Source: an uncultured Muribaculaceae bacterium
GTDB lineage: Bacteria > Bacteroidota > Bacteroidia > Bacteroidales > Muribaculaceae
Direction of reading: 5' to 3'
Length of the DNA stretch: 64,000 bases
Assembly (NCBI GenBank): GCA_904502025.1
Contig: CAJGDJ010000004.1
Location: forward strand, 1 to 64,000
The notes beneath the pieces were generated by a model. That model saw nothing but the letters and a program-made list of their open reading frames with translations. It was not told the DNA's origin and made no database searches. Shown piece by piece: positions 1 through 7,954 of this stretch. Position 1 is the first letter of the stretch; every line of letters begins with the position of its first letter. The translations under genes and the position numbers were made by a program.

Positions 1-18
1 AGAGTAGGTCACCGCCCC
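1..18 (+). rRNA. rrf: 5S rRNA, 3' end only (partial)
   Basis: The first bases (AGAGTAGGTCACCGCC) match the conserved 3' end of bacterial 5S rRNA, normally GGGAGAGTAGGTCGCCGCC or similar. A hairpin terminator follows at once. The rest of the gene, and presumably the 16S-23S operon, lies before the window. The exact mature 3' end cannot be set from this fragment. Confidence 0.7.
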
Positions 19-28
19 CTATTCAGAG

Positions 29-65
29 AGCCTCGATTCAGAAATGAGTCGAGGCTTTTTATTTT
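29..65 (+). terminator. Rho-independent terminator of the rRNA operon
   Basis: An 8-bp stem AGCCTCGA/TCGAGGCT (29-36 with 49-56) encloses an inner TCA-GAAA-TGA hairpin with a GNRA-type tetraloop. It is followed by a T-rich run (57-66). It sits about 10 bp after the 5S end. Confidence 0.85.
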
Positions 66-67
66 TG

Positions 68-122
68 ATACCCATTAGTGATAGTGACTATAGTACCTAT
101 AGTTACTATATTATAGGGGTAT
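68..122. repeat. Imperfect inverted repeat after the rRNA terminator
   Basis: The inner arms TAGTGACTATAG (82-93) and CTATAGTTACTA (97-108) pair over 12 bp with one G-T and a 3-nt spacer. Outer arms ATACCC (68-73) and GGGTAT (117-122) can extend the structure across an unpaired bulge. No coding sequence overlaps it. The rest of the 66-361 gap shows only AT-rich sequence and the nagA promoter. Confidence 0.6.
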
Positions 123-279
123 TGTTGTGATATAAGTCAATTTATTGAATATTCGTGTATTTGACTGCAGATTATAAATAGTAGAAATTAGTGAAATGTT
201 TTAGTTGTGGGATAGATGAAAATTATAATGAAATAGAAAATTAATATAAATAATTTAATGTCTTTATTTTTTTATTTAC

Positions 280-287
280 TACCTTTG
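280..287 (+). promoter_or_regulatory. Predicted nagA promoter -7 box
   Basis: TACCTTTG matches the Bacteroidota -7 consensus TAnnTTTG. No clear TTG -33 element lies 19-21 bp upstream. It would give a leader of about 68 nt. Confidence 0.5.
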
Positions 288-361
288 TGTTAATAATTAA
301 AATCAGTTGTTGATTTATTTTTTACAAATAGGAATAAAATAACATTAAATTATAAAGTATT

Positions 362-1525
362 ATGCTAACACAATTTATCAATGCAAAAGTATTAACACCA
401 CAAGGTTGGATTGAAAAAGGTTCAGTACTTGTAGAGGATAATGAAATTGTAGAAGTAACCAATTCTAATTATGCAGTTATTGGAGCAGAGTTAGTTGATG
501 CAAAAGGTATGTATTTAGTGCCTGGAGGTATTGAAATTCATGTTCATGGTGGCGGTGGCCGCGATTTTATGGAGGGTACTGAAGAAGCATTCAATGTAGC
601 GGTTAATGCACACATGAAACATGGTACAACAAGTATTTTCCCAACATTATCATCGTCATCAGTTCCTATGATTGAGGCAGCAGCTGAAGCTTGTACTAAT
701 TTAATGAAAGATCCTAATAGCCCAATTTTAGGTCTTCACCTTGAAGGTCACTATCTCAATATGGCAATGGCTGGAGGTCAAATACCAGAGTATATAAAAG
801 ATCCCGATCCAAATGAATATATTCCAATTATTGAAAAATGGCCATGTATTAAAAGATGGGACGTTGCTCCTGAACTTCCTGGTGCTATTGAATTAGGTAA
901 ATTCTTGAAAGAAAAAGGTGTATTGGCATCAATTGCTCACACTCAAGCAGAATATGACGATGTTCATGCTGCATGGGAAGCAGGTTATTCACACGCTACA
1001 CACTTCTATAATGCAATGCCAGGATTCCACAAACGTCGTGAATATAAATATGAAGGAACAGTAGAAAGTGTGTATCTACATAAAGATATGACAGTTGAAG
1101 TTGTTGCCGATGGTATTCATGTGCCCCCAGTTATGTTGCGAATGGTGTATGATATTAAGGGCGTAGAACGCACTTGTGCAATTACCGATGCATTGGCTTG
1201 TGCCGCAAGTGATAGCGATGTTGCATTTGACCCTCGAGTAATCATCGAAGATGGTGTTTGTAAATTGGCAGACCGTTCGGCTCTTGCGGGTAGTGTTGCA
1301 ACAATGGATAGATTGATTAGAACCCTTGTTCAACAAGCAGAAATTCCTTTGTTTGATGCTGTAAGAATGATTTCTGAATCACCTGCTAAGATTATGAATG
1401 TTTACGATCGTAAAGGCTCTCTTGAAAAAGGAAAAGATGCCGATATGATGATTCTTGATGAAGATTTGAATCTTAGAGGAGTGTGGGCAATGGGTAAATT
1501 AGTAGAGGGAACTTATTCATTGTAA
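362..1525 (+). CDS. nagA: N-acetylglucosamine-6-phosphate deacetylase
   Basis: Cytosolic amidohydrolase that removes the acetyl group from GlcNAc-6-P, giving glucosamine-6-P for glycolysis or cell-wall precursor synthesis. At 387 aa it has the normal family length. Visible metal and catalytic residues are H60-x-H62 in IEIHVHGGGG, E128 in LHLEGH, H193 in IAHTQA, H214 in HATHFYNAMPG and the catalytic Asp D276 in ITDAL. The C-terminal part has the usual KGSLEKGKDADMMILD amidohydrolase ending. It is monocistronic, with a -7 box 75 bp upstream and a hairpin terminator just downstream. Codon use is less AT-extreme than in several neighbours, as expected of a well-expressed gene. No glucosamine-6-P deaminase gene (nagB) is seen next to it in the window. 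Confidence 0.96.
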   Translation: MLTQFINAKVLTPQGWIEKGSVLVEDNEIVEVTNSNYAVIGAELVDAKGMYLVPGGIEIHVHGGGGRDFMEGTEEAFNVAVNAHMKHGTTSIFPTLSSSSVPMIEAAAEACTNLMKDPNSPILGLHLEGHYLNMAMAGGQIPEYIKDPDPNEYIPIIEKWPCIKRWDVAPELPGAIELGKFLKEKGVLASIAHTQAEYDDVHAAWEAGYSHATHFYNAMPGFHKRREYKYEGTVESVYLHKDMTVEVVADGIHVPPVMLRMVYDIKGVERTCAITDALACAASDSDVAFDPRVIIEDGVCKLADRSALAGSVATMDRLIRTLVQQAEIPLFDAVRMISESPAKIMNVYDRKGSLEKGKDADMMILDEDLNLRGVWAMGKLVEGTYSL

Positions 1526-1547
1526 TAGATATTAAAAATGAATATAT

Positions 1548-1580
1548 TAAGCGACTTGAATGTTCAGGTCGCTTATTTTA
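1548..1580 (+). terminator. Rho-independent terminator of nagA
   Basis: TAAGCGACTTGAA (1548-1560) pairs with TTCAGGTCGCTTA (1563-1575) with one G-U. The innermost pairs must open to form the loop. TTTTA follows. It lies 22 bp after the nagA stop. Confidence 0.75.
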
Positions 1581-1668
1581 TTGCCTAAATATTAAATTCT
1601 ACAAGAAATATTAGTAATGAAATCATATAAAATAGAGTGAAGAATAAAAAATATAAGTTATTTATTTG

Positions 1669-1676
1669 TAACTTTG
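1669..1676 (+). promoter_or_regulatory. purN promoter -7 box, next to the start codon
   Basis: TAACTTTG is a perfect TAnnTTTG box ending only 4 nt before the ATG at 1681. Transcription from it would give a leaderless or nearly leaderless mRNA. Confidence 0.65.
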
Positions 1677-1680
1677 TAAT

Positions 1681-2244
1681 ATGAAAAGGATAGCGATTTT
1701 TGCCTCAGGTGAAGGTACGAATGCAGAGGCTATAGTGAAATATTTTGCGTCAAATAATGATATAAATGTAGAAATAGTATTGTCTAATCGATTGTCGGCG
1801 GGTGTTCATGAACGAATGAATCGATTAGGAATTCCTACTATAACTTTTTCAAACGAAGAGTGGCAACAATCATCTAAGATTATTAATAAATTAAAAGAAT
1901 TGTCGATTGATTTAATTGTTTTAGCCGGTTTTTTAACAATAATACAATCCCCGATAATAAACGCATTTATAGGTAGAATTGTAAATATTCACCCATCGTT
2001 GTTGCCTCGACATGGAGGTTCGGGAATGTGGGGTATGAATGTACATCGATCGGTTTTGGAATCAGGAGATAAAGAAAGTGGAATAACAATTCACTATGTT
2101 GATGAATTGGTTGATGGTGGAGAGATAATAGCACAATATAAATGTGAAGTTAAAAATGATGATACTCCTGAGGTATTGGCTAATAGAGTGCATTCACTTG
2201 AATATTATTATTATCCTCGAGTAATAGAAGAAATATTGATATAA
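1681..2244 (+). CDS. purN: Phosphoribosylglycinamide formyltransferase
   Basis: Transfers a formyl group from 10-formyl-THF to GAR, the third step of purine synthesis. At 187 aa it has the normal length for the short PurN family. The phosphate-binding start IFASGEGTNAEA is at residues 7-18. The formyl-transfer triad is visible as N102 and H104 in VNIHPSLLPRHGG plus the Asp in DELVDGGEII. The start is fixed by the -7 box 4 nt upstream. An rRNA methyltransferase gene follows after 9 nt, so the two are probably cotranscribed. The other purine gene in the window, purM, is 38 kb away, so purine genes are dispersed here. Confidence 0.95.
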   Translation: MKRIAIFASGEGTNAEAIVKYFASNNDINVEIVLSNRLSAGVHERMNRLGIPTITFSNEEWQQSSKIINKLKELSIDLIVLAGFLTIIQSPIINAFIGRIVNIHPSLLPRHGGSGMWGMNVHRSVLESGDKESGITIHYVDELVDGGEIIAQYKCEVKNDDTPEVLANRVHSLEYYYYPRVIEEILI

Positions 2245-2253
2245 GGTATCTCC

Positions 2254-3645
2254 ATGGGTTTGCATCAAAAGTTTATAGAAGAGATAAATAGTTATAAAGA
2301 TAAGAAATTTGATGGTTTAATTGAATCATTGTCAACATCTCCTTCGATTTCTGTTAGAGTTAACAATTTGAAGGGTGTAGATGTGCCAATAAACAAACAA
2401 TTAGTAAAATGGTGCAAAAACGGTTTGTATTTACCTTCAAAACAGGCGTTTACCTTTGACCCTGCAATGCATCAAGGCTTATATTATGTGCAAGATGCTT
2501 CGTCAATGATTATATCACATATCGTTTCTCAACTTGCTGCTGATTTTGCAACACCAATTTGCTATTTAGATGCTTGTGCAGCTCCCGGAGGCAAAACTAC
2601 GGCGGCAATAGATGTATTGCCCAAAGATTCGTTGGTAGTGGCGAATGAATATGTGCCAAATAGAGCGTTAGCACTTGTAGAAAATGTAATAAAATGGGGG
2701 AGTCCTTCAGTTGTTGTTTCAAAAGGAGATACTGTTCGGTATAGAAAACTTAAAAACTTTTTTGATATAATTGCTACAGATGTCCCATGTTCGGGCGAGG
2801 GAATGTTTCGTAAAGATAGTGAGGCTCTTAATCAATGGACACCATCATTGGTTGAAGAGTGTGTTTTACGTCAAAAAGAAATTCTGAGTAATTTGTGGAG
2901 TTCACTCCGTCTTGGAGGGTATTTGATTTATAGCACGTGTACTTTCAATCGCCATGAAAATGAGGAGGTGATAGACTTTATTGTTAATGAATTGGGCGCA
3001 TCTTCTGTGGAAATTAACTTGGTTGAAGATTGGAATATTCAGACAGGTATTAATACTCCATATTATTGTTATAGATTTATGCCTCATAAAGTAGAGGGTG
3101 AGGGTTTGTTTGTTGCCGTTGTCAAAAAAAATAGGGTTAATGAAGATGCTAAGGTCGTGAAATCTTCTAAAAAAAGCAAAGACAATGTTAAGATTCCCAA
3201 TAAAGATATTGTAAAGAAATGGATTTTAGCAGAAGATGCCGAATATGAATTTAGTGTAAACAATGATACCGTTAACGCGTTTCCTAAAAAGTGGTTAAAT
3301 CATTTGTCGCAATTGAAACTCAATCTTGAATTGATTCATTATGGGATTAATGTTGCAGTAATTAAAGGTAAAGATTTTATTCCAACGCAATCATTAGCAA
3401 TGTCGTTAGTTGTAAATAAACACGCATTTCAGTTAGTTGATGTGGATTATTTCACTGCAATATCATATTTGCGACGCGAAGCTATTGTGTTGGAAGGAGT
3501 ATCCAAAGGATATATAATGATTACATATAAAAATAGACCACTTGGTTTTGTAAAGAATTTAGGAAATAGAGCGAATAATTTGTATCCTCAAGAGTGGAGA
3601 ATATTATCTACCCATTTACCTGACGAAATCCCTACTGTGATTTAG
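2254..3645 (+). CDS. RsmF/RsmB-type rRNA (cytosine-C5) methyltransferase
   Basis: Predicted SAM-dependent m5C methyltransferase of the NOL1/NOP2/Sun family acting on 16S rRNA. The SAM-binding motif DACAAPGGKTTAAI is at residues 106-119. Both family cysteines are present: C179 in DVPCSGEGM and C229 in IYSTCTFN. Residues beyond about 290 form the extra C-terminal region typical of RsmF-like proteins, with a basic KSSKKSKD linker near 305. At 463 aa the length fits RsmF. It starts 9 nt after purN and its stop overlaps the stop of the convergent PhnP-like gene by 4 nt. The exact target cytosine cannot be told from the sequence. Confidence 0.88.
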   Translation: MGLHQKFIEEINSYKDKKFDGLIESLSTSPSISVRVNNLKGVDVPINKQLVKWCKNGLYLPSKQAFTFDPAMHQGLYYVQDASSMIISHIVSQLAADFATPICYLDACAAPGGKTTAAIDVLPKDSLVVANEYVPNRALALVENVIKWGSPSVVVSKGDTVRYRKLKNFFDIIATDVPCSGEGMFRKDSEALNQWTPSLVEECVLRQKEILSNLWSSLRLGGYLIYSTCTFNRHENEEVIDFIVNELGASSVEINLVEDWNIQTGINTPYYCYRFMPHKVEGEGLFVAVVKKNRVNEDAKVVKSSKKSKDNVKIPNKDIVKKWILAEDAEYEFSVNNDTVNAFPKKWLNHLSQLKLNLELIHYGINVAVIKGKDFIPTQSLAMSLVVNKHAFQLVDVDYFTAISYLRREAIVLEGVSKGYIMITYKNRPLGFVKNLGNRANNLYPQEWRILSTHLPDEIPTVI

Positions 3646-4403
3646 TCGATATTTATGACAAGGTTGTCGTATGCAATTTTTACGTTTGAAGGTAGTCTGT
3701 TTTCAACGTCATCATGTAACCCCATGTCATGGCTTAGATGAGTGAGGTAAGCAATACGAGGTTTTACAGTATCAATAATGTTTAGAGCATCATCTAATGT
3801 CATGTGAGAAATATGTTCGGTTTTTCTTAGAGCATTGATGACTAATGTATCTAATCCCTTAATTTTGTTGATTGTTTCGTCGGGTATTGTCTTTGCATCG
3901 GTAATATATGCAAGTTTGCCAATTTTGAATCCAAGAATCTCTAATTTGTAGTGCATTATCGACAGAGGTTCAATTTCAAGATTATTTATCGTTACAATTT
4001 CTCCTACATTAATATCATTGAGGTTGAAAGATGGAACTCCGGGATATGGATGTTTCGCAAAACAGTAAGGAACTCGATTTCTTAAATCTTCAGAGACATC
4101 AGCTTTACAATAAATAGGGAAATCAATATTTTTGCAATAAGGACGTAGGTCGTCAACTCCACCCACATGGTCGTAGTGGCTATGGGTTATTAGAAGAGCA
4201 TCAAGATGTGGACTATTACAACCAATAATTTGAGATCTAAAATCGGGACCACAGTCAATGAGTAGATTTGTATTGTTGGACGATATTATTATAGAGGACC
4301 TTAATCGTGAATCTTTGGGATTGTTAGATTGACACACTTTACATTTACACCCAATTTGAGGGATTCCGGTAGAGGTTCCTGTGCCTAAAAAACGAAGTTC
4401 CAT
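3642..4403 (-). CDS. PhnP-like metallo-beta-lactamase-fold hydrolase
   Basis: A 253-aa MBL-fold metal-dependent hydrolase. The N-terminus LRFLGTGTSTGIP is followed by a Cys cluster GCKCKVC (C19, C21, C24), the extra zinc site of PhnP-type phosphodiesterases. The metal motif THSHYDHVGG gives H74, H76, D78 and H79. A later ITDAK and a LTHLSHD motif supply the remaining ligands. The family cleaves cyclic phosphodiesters. No phn (C-P lyase) genes are nearby, so the physiological substrate is unknown. It is the last gene of a minus-strand unit, 4 bp after the lipoprotein gene. Confidence 0.88.
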   Translation of the reverse strand: MELRFLGTGTSTGIPQIGCKCKVCQSNNPKDSRLRSSIIISSNNTNLLIDCGPDFRSQIIGCNSPHLDALLITHSHYDHVGGVDDLRPYCKNIDFPIYCKADVSEDLRNRVPYCFAKHPYPGVPSFNLNDINVGEIVTINNLEIEPLSIMHYKLEILGFKIGKLAYITDAKTIPDETINKIKGLDTLVINALRKTEHISHMTLDDALNIIDTVKPRIAYLTHLSHDMGLHDDVENRLPSNVKIAYDNLVINID

Positions 4404-4407
4404 TGTA

Positions 4408-5331
4408 TTAACGTCTGAATTCTTTTAATAATCCATCATCAAATAACAGTTGGTTGCCATTGTTATATTTCCAGAATTCAAGAATTCCGGCATTACTTGG
4501 CAATCGGTCTATAAGATTTGGAGAGCCAAGAGCCAATAGACATTCTTCTTTAGTCATGCCAACAACTACAATGTTATTAGTAATAGCATTCCAGTGAATG
4601 TCTGTTATATGAGGATATTTATTTCGAGGATTTGTTAGAGAAAATAATGTTTCAAAGTTTCTCGTTGATTGAATTTCATCTCCAATAGTCATATATACCC
4701 AGTATGATTTGTTATTGGTAGTATATGAAACTTTAATTGGGTATAAATGATTACCGGCGTTGATAGCATTAATTTTTATGGGAACAAATTTGGGAATATT
4801 CATTGTATTGCCAATACTATCATAAACTAAAGGGGTAATATTATAGTAAGTGTTGTTTAGCATCATATTTGTAACGTCATCAATAACACTTTGTTGAATA
4901 GTAAATGGAACAATAAATGATTTACGTGACGCAATCTCTTGAGGAGTTGCATTTACTGAATAAATTAGTGTATCGCAGTTGAATGTAAAATATAGATTTG
5001 TGATGGTGGTTCCCGCTACAGATATTGAAGTATTGTATTTTTGGTATTTAATAATAGAACCAACAATGGTGTCGGGTAAATTATTCGCATTAAATATCAA
5101 CGAAATTTTACTATCGGAAACGACAAATTGTTTGCCTTTATGCCACTGATTAAATGTTTCATTTTTGATGTTTGATAGATATTTTTGTTCTTCTGATATA
5201 GAACTTTTGCTCTCTATTTTTACATCATCTAAAGTTATTTTAGGGGTACTTTCAATTCCGGTAAAACAACTTTGTAAAAAACAAAGGAGAATTAATGCAA
5301 CAGATAATCTACATTTCATTATTCGCAACAT
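4408..5331 (-). CDS. Putative lipoprotein, unknown function
   Basis: A 307-aa protein starting with a signal peptide and a lipobox LLCFLQSC, predicting a lipid-anchored Cys near residue 22. An internal ATG (MKCRLS, residue 5) is an equally good start. The C-terminal 50 residues (VGMTKEECLLALGSPN, then a region rich in aromatic and Gly residues) resemble the SmpA/OmlA (BamE-like) fold motif, in which a GMTxxEVxxxLGxP helix is typical. That is a weak, motif-level similarity. The central part is beta-rich and unrecognised. The start overlaps the upstream small membrane protein gene by 13 nt, pointing to translational coupling. Confidence 0.75.
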   Translation of the reverse strand: MLRIMKCRLSVALILLCFLQSCFTGIESTPKITLDDVKIESKSSISEEQKYLSNIKNETFNQWHKGKQFVVSDSKISLIFNANNLPDTIVGSIIKYQKYNTSISVAGTTITNLYFTFNCDTLIYSVNATPQEIASRKSFIVPFTIQQSVIDDVTNMMLNNTYYNITPLVYDSIGNTMNIPKFVPIKINAINAGNHLYPIKVSYTTNNKSYWVYMTIGDEIQSTRNFETLFSLTNPRNKYPHITDIHWNAITNNIVVVGMTKEECLLALGSPNLIDRLPSNAGILEFWKYNNGNQLLFDDGLLKEFRR

Positions 5332-5567
5332 TGGTCGTTTTTATTTATGTCGTCTTCACGTTCTTTGCGTAATCGTTCACGTCGTTTCAAAGAGAAGTGC
5401 AATAAAATAATAACCAATAGAGAGCCAGCAATTACGCCAAAATAATATAATGCTGAAAATTCTCCTGACGCATATCCCCCATATCCTATATAACACATAA
5501 TGGCTAAATAAATAAGTAATACGAGAGGAATAATAGTTGATTTATTTTTTTTCATATTAAATATCAT
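5319..5567 (-). CDS. Small two-TM membrane protein
   Basis: An 82-aa protein with two hydrophobic segments (about residues 10-30 and 39-58). A strongly charged cytosolic tail rich in Arg, Glu and Asp follows, ending in DQCCE. No family was recognised. It overlaps its neighbours on both sides (11 nt with the exonuclease gene, 13 nt with the lipoprotein gene), which supports it as a real translated member of the operon. The start could be the MKK at residue 5. Confidence 0.7.
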   Translation of the reverse strand: MIFNMKKNKSTIIPLVLLIYLAIMCYIGYGGYASGEFSALYYFGVIAGSLLVIILLHFSLKRRERLRKEREDDINKNDQCCE

Positions 5568-6195
5568 TTGCAGGGTTATTTAGATATATAGAGTTGAGAG
5601 GTTCGAATTTGCCATTTTTTAGGTGCAGATATATGCGTAGGCATGCCCATGAATCAATTGATGCGTATGTTTGTTGTCCTGCCGACAAAGCATCGGCTTC
5701 CCAATTTGATAGGCGTTGACTTTTTGAAATGCGTTCGTTGAAGATTATTGCATATATCTTTTGAAGACTGCAATCTACAATATGGTAGTTTTTTACAAAT
5801 GATTGTAATTCAATGAATCCTTTAGGCTCAAAAGATGCGATTTTTCGTAATACAGCAAAGTCGTCTTTAAGTGATAATCCAATTTTTGTAATATTGGGAT
5901 TTTCAATAAAATTTATTAGCTCGTCAGTAAATCCCAATTTGTTAATTCTAAAAAGAAAGCTATGGTTCATTGTTGAAATTTGAACCAATGATACGTTGTT
6001 AGATATACCCTTACGAAAGGAAGGACGAGTTTCTGTGTCAAATCCAACAATTTTTTGATTATTAAGGAAAAATAAGGCACTTTTTGCAGCTTCCTCTGTG
6101 TCAATAACAGAAATATACCCAGTGTATGATACAGTGGGAAGTTCAGATAATTGAGCTTTAGAAATTGAGATGTTATTACTTCTTGATTCAGTCAT
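5557..6195 (-). CDS. DEDDy-type 3'-5' exonuclease domain protein
   Basis: A 212-aa protein of the RNase D/WRN exonuclease superfamily. Exo I is VGFDTETRPSF (Asp and Glu metal ligands), Exo II is in KIGLSLKDDFAVL, and Exo III is YASIDSWACLRIY, the Tyr-Asp form. It consists of the nuclease domain only, without the HRDC domains of RNase D, so RNA-tail trimming or DNA repair are both possible. It is the first gene of the unit running down to 3642, behind a TAnnTTTG box at 6231-6238. Confidence 0.88.
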   Translation of the reverse strand: MTESRSNNISISKAQLSELPTVSYTGYISVIDTEEAAKSALFFLNNQKIVGFDTETRPSFRKGISNNVSLVQISTMNHSFLFRINKLGFTDELINFIENPNITKIGLSLKDDFAVLRKIASFEPKGFIELQSFVKNYHIVDCSLQKIYAIIFNERISKSQRLSNWEADALSAGQQTYASIDSWACLRIYLHLKNGKFEPLNSIYLNNPANDI

Positions 6196-6230
6196 TGATT
6201 GTAGCTACAACTCTTGTTGTAATTTATATA

Positions 6231-6238
6231 CAAAGGTA
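6231..6238 (-). promoter_or_regulatory. Promoter -7 box of the exonuclease operon
   Basis: CAAAGGTA on the plus strand is TACCTTTG on the minus strand, 35 bp before the ATG at 6195. Confidence 0.6.
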
Positions 6239-6334
6239 GAAATAATGATTGAATTTTCCTTGTTTTAATGATGTATTTTGTTGTTTATTTGCTAATTTTA
6301 CGATTATAAATTGAATATAGATTATAAAAAGAAT

Positions 6335-7954
6335 ATGTGTATTGATAAAAAGGAGAGTTGTTGTAAAATAGTATCGGTATTGTTCTTGCTTTTAGGCGTT
6401 TCAATACCATTTTTCTTAATGAGGTATAGCATTAATTTTTCAGATGAACCATATCAGATATTGAATGCAATGGACTATAGTCAGAGTCCGTCAACAATAT
6501 TCTCAGCATATATTTATAATATTTTAGGAAATTGTTTTGGTTTTGAATTGTTGCAAATGAGAACAATGATGGCTATAATTTCTATTGCTACGATAGTTAT
6601 TCCATTAATATATTTTTATTGGAAACGAAATAATGTATGGGAAACTATGTTTGTTGGAGGGATAGCCTTAGTGTTATTGAGTGCAGTTCAGCAAAGATCT
6701 ACACTTGTCGGTTGGGATATCTTGAGCAATTTATTTTTATCAGCATCAACAGTGATTATGCTGATATATATTGAACGAAATAAAAGCATGGTTATATTAG
6801 CATTGTTGGGTGTATTAGTTGCGATGGCTACAATGTCGCGTATTCCAAATATAATGTTGCTGCCAATTGCGTTAGTTACTATTTTAATTGATAAAAAATA
6901 TACTAATAAAGTAAGAGACATTATTGTGTTTTTTTCGTCGGTATCTATTTCTGTTTTAGTTATAATATATTGGATATATGGCGATGTTAATTCTTATATT
7001 TATGCGTGGAATGAATGGGGATATACTGAAAATCATAATATTTTGAATCTATTGGATATGTATGTGAGTGATAGCATATCTCTTGTGTGTATTGTCGGAC
7101 TAATTGTGATGGTCTATTTGTCATTATATATAATAACGCAATATGACGCAATTAAATTTTTGCATAGGAGAAAATATATTGTTGTAATAATATGGTTGCT
7201 GTTCTTTATAAAGTTACTATATAGATATGAGTATATTAATATTTTAACAAATAGTTTATATAATTCTATTTATTTGTTGATGTTAATGTATGTATGGTGT
7301 AAAAACAGAATTAATATTGGTAATTCAACAGATAATAAAATACTATTAATTTTGTTTATGTGTTCATTGGTGTCGGCTATCGGTAGTGATACCGGTTGTT
7401 TTAAGATTGCAAATGTTACATCTATGGTGTTTTTATTGCCAAAGTTTTTGCCTATTGCATCAAAAACGGCAAATAATACAATAGCAATAGTTGTAGTGTC
7501 GATATTAATATATTTCCCATGTAATAAAGCTCGCGAATTATTTCGTGATGAGGGATTAGTGCAATCTACTGTTAAGTTAAATTTGCCGTATATATCGGGA
7601 ATATATACAACTCCGGCAAACAGTGAAATTCTTAAAGAGGTTTATGAAGCAGAAAAGCGTTCATCGGCACAAGATGTCCTGTTTGTAGGCTTTGGACGAC
7701 AAATATTTGAGTATATACTTGATTGTAGGGCTAATTATGCTCATCATAATTTTTTAGGCATATTAGATAATGAAAAATATGTATTGGAAACAAAAGCTTA
7801 TTTGGAACAAAATCCGACAATAAATCGAGTCTATGTTGTTAACAAAAATAATTTGGATTATACATTGATGAATATGATGATAGAAGAAAAAGGATATGAG
7901 TTATGTAAGACAACAAGTTGTTATCATACATATAATAAAGTTATTGCGAAATAA
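6335..7954 (+). CDS. Polytopic membrane protein, GT-C glycosyltransferase-like
   Basis: About 539 aa with some ten or more hydrophobic segments and a soluble C-terminal part (residues about 430-539). After the first TM segment comes INFSDEPYQILNAMDY, an acidic DE motif in the first external loop as in GT-C/GT39 enzymes that use lipid-linked sugars. No stronger signature is seen, so the activity is an inference. The frame is open from a TTG at 6311, but the ATG at 6335 is the likelier start. It is visibly more AT-rich than its neighbours, with many ATA, TTA and AAT codons. The 3' end overlaps convergent recQ by 14 nt. Confidence 0.7.
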   Translation: MCIDKKESCCKIVSVLFLLLGVSIPFFLMRYSINFSDEPYQILNAMDYSQSPSTIFSAYIYNILGNCFGFELLQMRTMMAIISIATIVIPLIYFYWKRNNVWETMFVGGIALVLLSAVQQRSTLVGWDILSNLFLSASTVIMLIYIERNKSMVILALLGVLVAMATMSRIPNIMLLPIALVTILIDKKYTNKVRDIIVFFSSVSISVLVIIYWIYGDVNSYIYAWNEWGYTENHNILNLLDMYVSDSISLVCIVGLIVMVYLSLYIITQYDAIKFLHRRKYIVVIIWLLFFIKLLYRYEYINILTNSLYNSIYLLMLMYVWCKNRINIGNSTDNKILLILFMCSLVSAIGSDTGCFKIANVTSMVFLLPKFLPIASKTANNTIAIVVVSILIYFPCNKARELFRDEGLVQSTVKLNLPYISGIYTTPANSEILKEVYEAEKRSSAQDVLFVGFGRQIFEYILDCRANYAHHNFLGILDNEKYVLETKAYLEQNPTINRVYVVNKNNLDYTLMNMMIEEKGYELCKTTSCYHTYNKVIAK

